Assembly (NCBI GenBank): GCA_946478635.1 | Contig: CAMLCX010000140.1 | Coordinates: 1-10,368 of the forward strand | Length of the DNA stretch: 10,368 nucleotides | Source of the DNA: an uncultured Pseudomonadota bacterium | Lineage (GTDB): Bacteria; Desulfobacterota_B; Binatia; UBA9968 | Direction: 5' to 3' | In this document: piece by piece, positions 1 through 7,626 of the stretch | How positions within the stretch are numbered: the stretch's first letter is position 1 | How the letters are laid out: every line of letters begins with the position of its first letter | Notes under the pieces: model-generated | The model's input: the letters and a program-made list of their open reading frames with translations, nothing else | Database searches by the model: none | What the model was told of the DNA's origin: nothing | Position numbers and translations under genes: made by a program

Positions 1-46
1 CTCCGACGGCGTCGAAGTAGGGGTTTTTTATTTTAGTGAGGATCGT

Positions 47-1375
47 ATGAGCGGGGAAGGAAAACGCGTGATGATCTACATCGGTGAAACCGATAAATGG
101 CATCATCAGCCGGCGTACATGGCGATCTTGCACCTTCTTCGGCGGGAGGGTTGCGCGGGAGCGACGGTTGAGCGCGGTATCGCCAGTTTCGGTGCCAGTG
201 GCCGAATCAAAACGGCGATATTCACGGATCTCGTGATGGAGTTGCCGATCACTGTCACCTGGGTAGACCGCGCCGACCGTGTGGAGCGTGTCCTCCCCCA
301 AGTCGCCGAAATGGTGCCGGCTGCTTTGATTACCATCGAAGACGTGCACGTCTATCAATATTCGTCGGCGCTTCATGAAGGACTGCCGGAAATTCGAGTC
401 GAGGAGATTATGACGCGCAACGTTGCCACGGTGACACCGGAGACAACGTTGGCGGAAGTCGTCGAAAAATTGTTGGGCAAACCCTATACCGCCTTGCCGG
501 TCGTTGATTCTGCCGCGCGCTTAGTCGGCATCATATCCGACACCGATCTCCTTGGGCGTGGCGACATGGCAGTAAGCGTAAGCCTGAAAAAGGCGCTTGA
601 GCCGGAGTTCGCCAGGAGTTTGATCGCCGGCCTGCGCCATAGCACGCGGGTCGTTGCCGACGTCATGACTCCCGCGCCCGTTACCATCGGACCGAAAGCT
701 TATTTGAGCGAAGCGGCGCGGCTGATGAGTAAAAGGAGTCTTAAGCGATTGCCGGTAGTCACCGAGGACAACCATCTTGTCGGTGTGCTCAGCCGGCTCG
801 ACATTCTAAAGGCATTGGCGGCCGGGTATTTGCCCGAAGGGAATCTTTCTCTGCCGTCGGGCGCAAAAATAGAAAGCCCGCACATCGTCTCTGAGGTCAT
901 GGACCGAGACGCGCCCACCGTTTCGCCGCAGACTTTGCTCTCCGACGTGCTCGCGTTTCTAGCGAGCACCCGCGTGAAGCGCGCGGTCGTCGTTGATGCC
1001 GACCGTCATGTCAAGGGCATCATCTCGGATACGGATTTGATCGAGCGGATGAGCCCGGAAACCCATCCGGGAATTCTCGAACAGCTCGTCAGCAGGCTTC
1101 CCCTAGGGACACGGAGCGCGGAAGCGCGCGATCATTTGCAGAAAGCCAGAGGAAAGACCGCCGCCGATCTGATGACGCACCCGGTCATCACTCTTCGCGC
1201 CGAGGAATCCATCGGCACGGCGCTGGTCATCTCGGCCGAACGGCATATCAAACGATTCCCAGTGGTCGACGAGGAGGGCAAATTGATCGGCATTGTCGGG
1301 CGCAGCGAATTGCTGAGCGCGCTCATGGGTCATGCGCCCGAAGGCGAATCCGCAAGTGTCGAAGGGAATCGATAG
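47..1375 (+). CDS. DUF190 domain protein fused to four CBS domains
   Basis: Probable cytosolic regulator, 442 aa. Residues about 7-105 match DUF190 (IYIGETDKW near the start, GATVERGIASFGASGRI, then ITIEDVHVYQY), a small PII-like fold. Four CBS repeats follow, starting near residues 117, 202, 280 and 371. Each opens with a V-x-x-[IVL]-M type motif (VEEIMT, VADVMT, VSEVMD, AADLMT) and closes with G-[IV]-[IV/L]-S/G-x-x-[DE]-L. CBS pairs usually bind adenine nucleotides, so two Bateman modules are likely. The crcB start follows the stop by three bases, so the two are probably co-translated; DUF190 genes are commonly adjacent to crcB. The chosen ATG has a good ribosome site (GTGAGGAT, about 36-43). 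The frame is open upstream to the window edge, so a longer protein cannot be excluded. Its role as a nucleotide-responsive modulator of fluoride export is inference. Confidence 0.9.
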   Translation: MSGEGKRVMIYIGETDKWHHQPAYMAILHLLRREGCAGATVERGIASFGASGRIKTAIFTDLVMELPITVTWVDRADRVERVLPQVAEMVPAALITIEDVHVYQYSSALHEGLPEIRVEEIMTRNVATVTPETTLAEVVEKLLGKPYTALPVVDSAARLVGIISDTDLLGRGDMAVSVSLKKALEPEFARSLIAGLRHSTRVVADVMTPAPVTIGPKAYLSEAARLMSKRSLKRLPVVTEDNHLVGVLSRLDILKALAAGYLPEGNLSLPSGAKIESPHIVSEVMDRDAPTVSPQTLLSDVLAFLASTRVKRAVVVDADRHVKGIISDTDLIERMSPETHPGILEQLVSRLPLGTRSAEARDHLQKARGKTAADLMTHPVITLRAEESIGTALVISAERHIKRFPVVDEEGKLIGIVGRSELLSALMGHAPEGESASVEGNR

Positions 1376-1378
1376 CGC

Positions 1379-1755
1379 GTGCAGTATCTGATGATCAGCA
1401 TCGGCGGAATCCTCAGCGCCGACGCGCGCTATGTGCTGGCCGATTGGGCGGCCCAAAAATTCGGCGCGGCATTTCCGTACGGGACGTTTATCATCAACCC
1501 GAGCGGCGCCCTTATTCTCGGTTTTTTTATGGCGTTCTCGCAGGAGCGCGTTTTTATCAGTAGAAACTACCGCCTGGTCTTCGCCACCGGTTTTTGCGGC
1601 GCTTATACGACTTTTTCGACTCTTACATTCGAATCGCTCCGGTTGATTCAGGATGGCGCGCTGTTCCTTGGCTCCACCAATCTTTTCTTTTCGGAAGCAT
1701 CGCGCTCGGGATGCTGGCAATTTTTATAGGCTATGCGCTCGGAAGCATAATTTAG
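1379..1755 (+). CDS. crcB: CrcB/Fluc fluoride channel, 3' end frameshifted
   Basis: Membrane fluoride exporter of the small dual-topology Fluc family (normally about 125 aa, four membrane helices). The GTG start at 1379 lies three bases after the DUF190-CBS stop, with GAAGGGA at 1361-1367 as a loosely spaced ribosome site. Visible family signs are GG at residues 9-10, R17, FPYGTFIIN (32-40) and the signature TGFCGAYTTFST (70-81). The uninterrupted frame stops at 1729 after an off-family tail. The family-like last helix (FGSIALGMLAIFIGYALGS, then stop TAG 1753-1755) is encoded from 1690 in the -1 frame. The shift falls in the T-rich run TCTTTTCTTTT at 1681-1691, so one missing T restores a 125-aa CrcB. 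It could be a true mutation, a sequencing or assembly error, or frameshifting during translation. The second Phe of the usual TTFSTF box is Leu (L82). Confidence 0.88.
1723..1751 (+). promoter_or_regulatory. Candidate sigma70-type promoter for the riboswitch transcript
   Basis: TTTATA (1723-1728) and CATAAT (1746-1751) are separated by 17 bases. The first matches the -35 consensus at four of six positions and the second the -10 at five of six. Transcription would begin near 1758, about 18 bases before the P1 stem of the fluoride riboswitch. It lies inside the end of crcB. It would let the antiporter-uspA pair be expressed separately from crcB, but read-through from upstream is equally possible. 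This is a by-eye match only. Confidence 0.35.
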
Positions 1756-1775
1756 CGAAAACGAGTAAATGCTCT

Positions 1776-1844
1776 GGCGATGAGGTTCGCCGCACTCGCG
1801 CTTGCGAGTGGAACCGTCCTGCCCCGTGGACTGATAACCTCTGC
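1776..1844 (+). ncRNA. Fluoride riboswitch (crcB motif)
   Basis: The element aligns with the Thermotoga petrophila fluoride aptamer as I remember it. P1 is GGCG (1776-1779) with CGCC (1788-1791), closing the loop ATGAGGTT (1780-1787). A second stem is GTCC (1816-1819) with GGAC (1828-1831), followed by TGAT (1832-1835). AACCTC (1836-1841) is fully complementary to GAGGTT (1782-1787) and forms the pseudoknot; the next base is T, as in the known aptamer. The AAC linker before the second stem is present (1812-1814). An additional 7-bp hairpin (1793-1810) is inserted between P1 and that linker. It lies in the 5' leader of the antiporter gene, ending 16 bases before its ribosome site. Fluoride riboswitches are normally ON switches that bind F- through Mg2+ ions. 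Confidence 0.9.
1793..1810 (+). other. Extra hairpin inside the fluoride riboswitch
   Basis: CACTCGC (1793-1799) and GCGAGTG (1804-1810) are perfect complements around the four-base loop GCTT. The hairpin stands between the P1 stem and the AAC linker of the aptamer, where the minimal aptamers I recall have only a few unpaired bases. No T-run follows, so it is not a terminator. It is probably a coaxial extension that leaves the core intact. Confidence 0.75.
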
Positions 1845-1866
1845 AACAGATTTTCAACCAGAGAGG
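1838..1866 (+). promoter_or_regulatory. Putative Shine-Dalgarno-sequestering stem (riboswitch expression platform)
   Basis: CCTCTG (1838-1843), the 3' pseudoknot strand plus two bases, can pair with CAGA (1859-1862) and GG (1865-1866), with a two-base bulge. The second strand lies in the antiporter ribosome site GAGAGGAGA (1861-1869). Pseudoknot formation with fluoride bound would use up CCTC and free the ribosome site. No convincing terminator (long GC stem plus T-run) is present, so translational control fits better than transcriptional control. A four-base TCTG/CAGA hairpin followed by TTTT (1840-1854) looks too weak to terminate. Confidence 0.5.
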
Positions 1867-1874
1867 AGACAGCC

Positions 1875-3062
1875 ATGCAGAATGTCTGGTTCATGGCGGC
1901 GGCGTGGATGGCCTTGGCCTTCGTCGCGAGTGTCGTCTCGATTCGTATCGGCGTTTCGGTAGCGCTGTTGGAGATTGCTGCCGGCATCATCGCCGGCAAT
2001 CTCCTCGGATTCCAGACCAACGAATGGATAAACTTCCTTGCAACCTTCGGCGCCGGGTTGCTCACATTTCTAGCGGGAGCGGAAATAGATCCGAAATCTC
2101 TCCGCAACCATTTGAGGGCAAGCTTGACGATCGGAGTCGTTTCATTTCTGATTCCGTTTCTCGGCGCCTGGGCGTTTGCCTACTGGATCGCGGGCTGGGA
2201 TTATCACGGCGCCCTGATCGCCGGTATCGCATTATCGACCACTTCGGTGGCGGTCGTTTATGCCGTGATGGTCGAGTCCGGATTTAGCTCGACGGATCTC
2301 GGTAAACTAATTCTAGCCGCTTGCTTTGTCACCGACTTCGGAACTGTGCTCGCCTTGGGTGCCTTCTTCGCGGACTTTAATCGCTGGATGCTAGTCTTCA
2401 TCGCGGTGCTGGCGGTAATGCTCTGGTATCTGCCCCGATGGACGAAGGCCATCATTACTTCTTTCGGGGAAAGCCGAGTGAGTGAGCCTGAAGTAAAATT
2501 TCTGTTTCTCGTGCTTTTTTTCCTCGGTGGCCTGGCGACCATGGCCAAGAGCGAAGCTGTCTTGCCGGCTTATCTCGCGGGTCTCGTGGTCGCCGGTGTT
2601 TTCTTGCAAGACAAAATGTTGGTCAACCGCATGCGCTCGATCGCCTTCACGATGCTCACGCCATTTTATTTCATCAAGGCCGGTCTCTACGTATCGCTCC
2701 CGGCTCTGGCTACCAGCGCCGGCCTTGTCATCATGCTCCTCATCGTAAAACTCGGTACCAAACTCATCGGAGTGTGGCCGCTTGCCCGATGTTTTGGTCT
2801 TGGCAACAGAGAAAGCAGCTATACCACGCTCCTTATGGCAACTGGCCTCACCTTCGGAACCATCTCGGCGCTCTTTGGCCTCGAAAATCGCTACATCGAC
2901 CGCACGCAATACACGATTTTGGTGACCGTCGTCATTCTGAGCGCAGTGGTGCCGACCTTGATCGCCCAGGCGTTTTTTTTGCCGACCCGAGAGAGTGCAG
3001 AGAACGTGCGGAGGCAAAAGATTGCCGTGGCGGCGGCGACTGCACATGACTCAACGAAGTAG
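1875..3062 (+). CDS. CPA2-family cation:proton antiporter (Na_H_Exchanger)
   Basis: Inner-membrane monovalent cation/H+ exchanger of 395 aa, made almost wholly of hydrophobic segments (about 12-13 helices by eye). It has no C-terminal TrkA-N/RCK domain. CPA2 landmarks are an early helix with LLEIAAGIIAGNLLG (31-45), LTFLAGAEID (63-72; the GLElD-type motif), the unwound-helix region ALSTTSVAVVYAV (119-131), the ion-site helix AACFVTDFGTV (148-158) with D154, and TPFYFIKAGL (262-271). The residue before the ion-site Asp is Thr, not the Asp, Asn or Gln often seen. ATG at 1875 is chosen over the upstream open frame because GAGAGGAGA (1861-1869) is correctly spaced and the family begins there. The fluoride riboswitch directly upstream implies induction by fluoride. 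Likely job: correcting ion or pH imbalance during fluoride stress. Which cation it carries cannot be read from sequence. Confidence 0.92.
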   Translation: MQNVWFMAAAWMALAFVASVVSIRIGVSVALLEIAAGIIAGNLLGFQTNEWINFLATFGAGLLTFLAGAEIDPKSLRNHLRASLTIGVVSFLIPFLGAWAFAYWIAGWDYHGALIAGIALSTTSVAVVYAVMVESGFSSTDLGKLILAACFVTDFGTVLALGAFFADFNRWMLVFIAVLAVMLWYLPRWTKAIITSFGESRVSEPEVKFLFLVLFFLGGLATMAKSEAVLPAYLAGLVVAGVFLQDKMLVNRMRSIAFTMLTPFYFIKAGLYVSLPALATSAGLVIMLLIVKLGTKLIGVWPLARCFGLGNRESSYTTLLMATGLTFGTISALFGLENRYIDRTQYTILVTVVILSAVVPTLIAQAFFLPTRESAENVRRQKIAVAAATAHDSTK

Positions 3063-3074
3063 CAGGAGAACAAA

Positions 3075-3497
3075 ATGTTTAAAAAAATTCTTGTTGCCTA
3101 TGATGGTTCAGACGGCGCCAAGCTTTCTCTCGCGAAAGCCGTAGAGATCGCTAAGGCAAGCCAAACAGAGATGCACGTTTTAGCGGTTGGTAGGATTCCC
3201 GAATACGCTGAAACCGTGAGTGAAGTGGCTGAGGAAAAAGACCAGGCTCATCGCTATTACACCAAGATACTCGACGACGCCTCGACACGGGTCAAACAGC
3301 AAGGTTTGTTGGCGGCGCCCCGGCTCGAGTTCGGAAAACCCGCCGATGTGATACTGCGAATCGCCGAAGAATTGGAAGTGGAACTCATCGTCATGGGGAC
3401 GAACCCTCATTCGCCGATTACGCGAAGATTCTTGGGAGCCACCGTCGATAGGGTGATCGACCATGCGCACTGTTCGGTGCTCGTGGTGCGGGCGTGA
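3075..3497 (+). CDS. UspA-family universal stress protein
   Basis: Small cytosolic stress protein, 140 aa, the normal length for a single Usp domain. It starts FKKILVAYDGSDGAKLSL (2-19), with the family D10-G11-S12, and ends with the Usp terminal pattern VIDHAHCSVLVVRA. The nucleotide loop G-x2-G-x9-G-[ST] is altered to G108-TN-P111-x9-G121-A122-T, so the second Gly is Pro. This makes ATP binding uncertain. The start lies 12 bases after the antiporter stop with AGGAGA upstream, so the two genes form one transcription unit under the fluoride riboswitch. UspA genes occur next to many ion transporters; its function here is not specified by sequence. Confidence 0.92.
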   Translation: MFKKILVAYDGSDGAKLSLAKAVEIAKASQTEMHVLAVGRIPEYAETVSEVAEEKDQAHRYYTKILDDASTRVKQQGLLAAPRLEFGKPADVILRIAEELEVELIVMGTNPHSPITRRFLGATVDRVIDHAHCSVLVVRA

Positions 3498-3620
3498 GCG
3501 GCATGGATTTTAATTTACCGTTGATTGACGCATGCTCAGTCATTAGTCCGAAGGCGGGAGACAATATTTTATCGTCGGGCAAGGTGCGATTCGATGGGTG
3601 TCGGTTAAGAGAGAACTAAT

Positions 3621-4322
3621 ATGCGTATCGCAATCGTTTCCGATATTCACGCCAACTTAGCGGCGTTGGAGTCGATTCAAGAGCCTTACGATCTCCTTTT
3701 CTGTTTGGGCGATCTGGTCGACTACGGTCCGCAGCCGCGCGAGGCGATTCACTGGGTGAAAGAACGGGCGCTGCGGGTCATTCGAGGCAATCACGACCAC
3801 GCGCTGGCGTACGAAGTGGATTGCCGCTGCGCGCCGGTGATGCGGGAAGCCTCCTTGACCACCCGCCAATGGCATACGCGGCTTTTATCGCAGGAAGACA
3901 AAGAATACTTACACGGTCTGCCTATTACCGAGCGCGTCGAAATCGCGGGAGCTTCGTTTCATCTCGCTCATGCGGCTCCCGCCGGAGATCTCTACGACTA
4001 TCACATCGTCCCGGATGCATCCGACGAGGTATTAAGGGAACGGGTGGAAGGAATCGACGCCGACTTCATCCTTCTTGGTCACACGCACTTGCCCATGCTG
4101 CGCACGATCGGCAGAACGACGATAGTCAATCCCGGCAGCGTCGGTCAGCCAAGGCACGGCGATCCTCGGGCGAGCTACGCAATTTGGGAGGACGGAGAGA
4201 TTCGGTTCTGCTCTAACTTCTATGACGTAAGGGTAACGACAACGCTTTTAGAGCAATCTCCTTTGACCCCATCGGTCATCGTCCAACTGAGCAGTATTCT
4301 AAAAAACGGCGCGGCGAAGTGA
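3621..4322 (+). CDS. YfcE/MJ0936-type metallophosphoesterase
   Basis: Calcineurin-like phosphoesterase of 233 aa, probably cytosolic; no signal peptide is seen. All metal-site motifs are present in order: D8-I-H10, G30-D31 (GDLVDYG), G56-N-H-D59, H114/H117 (FHLAHAAP) and G153-H-T-H156. It ends with the characteristic IVNPGSVGQPR segment of the small bacterial YfcE-like group. Members hydrolyse phosphodiesters or small phosphate esters with two divalent metals; the substrate here is unknown. AAGAGAGA (about 3607-3614) precedes the ATG. A 123-base gap separates it from uspA, in which I see no clear terminator, promoter or second riboswitch. Fluoride inhibits many metallophosphatases, so its place in the island may be meaningful or accidental. 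Confidence 0.9.
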   Translation: MRIAIVSDIHANLAALESIQEPYDLLFCLGDLVDYGPQPREAIHWVKERALRVIRGNHDHALAYEVDCRCAPVMREASLTTRQWHTRLLSQEDKEYLHGLPITERVEIAGASFHLAHAAPAGDLYDYHIVPDASDEVLRERVEGIDADFILLGHTHLPMLRTIGRTTIVNPGSVGQPRHGDPRASYAIWEDGEIRFCSNFYDVRVTTTLLEQSPLTPSVIVQLSSILKNGAAK

Positions 4323-5753
<1,431 letters not shown>

Positions 5754-5781
5754 GCGATGCCGAATAAAGCGACACGCGAAC

Positions 5782-7626
5782 ATGAACCAGCCCACCACGA
5801 CATCTCCCAAACTTGAGATTGTCCCGATAAGTAGAGAAAGTAACGGCAAGGCAGTTGAGCTGGCACCGCTGCTGAATCGGATCCGTGGGCTATGCGAAGA
5901 ATTAGGCGCCGGCTTTTCCGAGCCGCTGGCGCGCATTGCCGAGCTGCAGGAGAGATTGACTGAGAAACAGTTTCAGCTTGCCGTGCTCGGCCAGTTCAAG
6001 CGTGGCAAGAGCACGCTGCTGAACGCTCTTTTGGGCGAGCCGCTGCTGCCGACCGGGATCGTTCCTCTGACATCAATTCCTACCTTTCTGCGCGCCGGAA
6101 AAAGCCGCGTCGTGCGTGTTTTCTTTCACGATGGCAAACACGCGGTCTTTTCAGATCTCCTACAAGAGGAGGCGAGCGAAATTCTGGCACGGTATGTGAC
6201 GGAATCCAAAAATCCCAAAAACCAACTTGGTATAGATCGAGTTGAAGTCGAGCAGCCGTCGCCCTTGTTAAGTACAGGGGTGGTTCTGATCGATACGCCG
6301 GGCATCGGGTCGACCCTGCGCCACAATACCGAAGTCACTTACAGGTTTCTCCCACAGTGCGACGCCGCTCTATTCGTCGTTTCCGCGGATCCACCGATTA
6401 CCGAAGTCGAGAGAGATTTTCTAAAAGCAGTCAACGGCAAAGTCGCGAAGCTTTGCTTGGTCATGAACAAAGTCGACTACCTGACCCAAAACGAGCTCGC
6501 GGAGACAAGCGAGTTTTTTCGGGGGATTCTCAGAGAATCAGGGATCCAAGGGAACGGAACAATTTTCAACGTATCAGCGAAGCAGGGGATCGAAGCGAGA
6601 ATCAAAGAAGACCCGCTGCGATGGCGCGAGAGCGGTCTTGAACAACTGCAAAACTATTTGCTCGATTTTCTATCCCGAGAAAAGTCACGGGCTCTACAGA
6701 TCGCCGTTGCGAGAAAAGCAGCCGAGATCGTTGCCGATGTCGCGTTGGATGTTGGACTCCAGCAGCGTTCGGCCGAACTTTCACGGCAGGAATTGGAAAG
6801 ACGCATTGAAGTGGTTGACGTTAAAGTCAAAGAAATAGACCAGGAAAAGATTACAGTGGGGGACCTGCTCAGCGGTGACCAAAAGCGCACGAGGCAGCTC
6901 CTGGAGCATTTGGCGGAGAAATTGAGAGGCAATGCCCGCCAGCATCTTCGGCGCATAATCAGCGACGTCCTTCAAAGCAAATTGGGCGCCGCAGTCTTGG
7001 AGCCCCACGCAAGGGAAGGAATCGCCGACGAAATTCCGGCCTATTTTGCAGACAAACTCGCGTCCTTTTCTGCTGAAATGAATTGCGCGCTCCAGCAAGT
7101 TCTCCGTCCCTATTACAAGCGCTTGGATGCGTTGATTGGCGCTCTTCGATGCACAGCGGCCGAGATCTTCGACATTCCCTATCGCCCAACCGCGAGCAAC
7201 GGCAGTTTGGAAGAGGCGCACAAACCTTACTGGGTGACCCAGAAATGGAACACATCGGTCAGCCCGGTTCCCGAGGGATTTTTCGATCGCTTTTTGCCCG
7301 CAGAGCCAAGAAAACAGCGACTGCAAAAACGCCTCAACGAAGAAGTGGAAACGCTCGTCACTCAGAACGTCGAAAACCTCCGTTGGGCGACCCTTCGCAA
7401 CCTCGACGATGCGTTTCGCCGTTTTTCCCTGAGTTTCGAAGAGCGGCTGAAGGAGACGGCCGAAGCGACTCGTGGAGCGATGCGCGCAGCGGATCTCCGG
7501 AAGACGCAGGATGAGAAGAGCACCCAGGCGGAGATCAAACAGTTTAAACAACAGGCTGCCGGGCTCGCGGCTCTGGAAGAAACTCTCCTGCAATATGCGG
7601 ATTCACTGCAACGAGAGCGGACCTAA
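5782..7626 (+). CDS. Bacterial dynamin-like GTPase
   Basis: Large GTPase of the dynamin superfamily, 614 aa. The G domain shows the P-loop GQFKRGKS (70-77), G2 Thr within PLTSIPT (95-101), G3 DTPG (171-174) and G4 NKVD (229-232). About 60 helical residues precede it. The C-terminal 300 residues look helical and charged, as in dynamin stalks, ending in a coiled-coil-like stretch (about 570-614). No clear transmembrane segment is visible, so membrane contact would be peripheral. Bacterial members remodel or protect membranes under stress. The start follows enolase by 28 bases and has only a weak ribosome site, so coupling to enolase translation is possible. Its stop overlaps the start of the MFS gene. 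Substrate membrane and partner are unknown. Confidence 0.9.
   Translation: MNQPTTTSPKLEIVPISRESNGKAVELAPLLNRIRGLCEELGAGFSEPLARIAELQERLTEKQFQLAVLGQFKRGKSTLLNALLGEPLLPTGIVPLTSIPTFLRAGKSRVVRVFFHDGKHAVFSDLLQEEASEILARYVTESKNPKNQLGIDRVEVEQPSPLLSTGVVLIDTPGIGSTLRHNTEVTYRFLPQCDAALFVVSADPPITEVERDFLKAVNGKVAKLCLVMNKVDYLTQNELAETSEFFRGILRESGIQGNGTIFNVSAKQGIEARIKEDPLRWRESGLEQLQNYLLDFLSREKSRALQIAVARKAAEIVADVALDVGLQQRSAELSRQELERRIEVVDVKVKEIDQEKITVGDLLSGDQKRTRQLLEHLAEKLRGNARQHLRRIISDVLQSKLGAAVLEPHAREGIADEIPAYFADKLASFSAEMNCALQQVLRPYYKRLDALIGALRCTAAEIFDIPYRPTASNGSLEEAHKPYWVTQKWNTSVSPVPEGFFDRFLPAEPRKQRLQKRLNEEVETLVTQNVENLRWATLRNLDDAFRRFSLSFEERLKETAEATRGAMRAADLRKTQDEKSTQAEIKQFKQQAAGLAALEETLLQYADSLQRERT

Noticed and set aside
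1..46. End of an upstream gene (stops TAG at 18-20 or 34-36)
   Set aside because: Too few codons to tell a real C-terminus from chance; the frame of the first gene is also open here.
1103..1720. 205-residue open frame on the minus strand
   Set aside because: Antisense to the end of the DUF190-CBS gene and crcB, both of which have clear homology.
1653..1874. N-terminal extension of the antiporter frame
   Set aside because: It would run through the crcB end and the riboswitch; the family start and ribosome site are at 1875.
2391..3047. 218-residue open frame on the minus strand
   Set aside because: Antisense to the antiporter; His/Arg/Glu-rich composition typical of the complement of a hydrophobic coding sequence.
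3498..3620. Possible second riboswitch or terminator after uspA
   Set aside because: No P1/pseudoknot pattern, and no GC stem followed by a T-run was found.
6781..7593. 270-residue open frame on the minus strand
   Set aside because: It lies wholly opposite the dynamin-like GTPase gene, has low-complexity shadow-like sequence and no family match.
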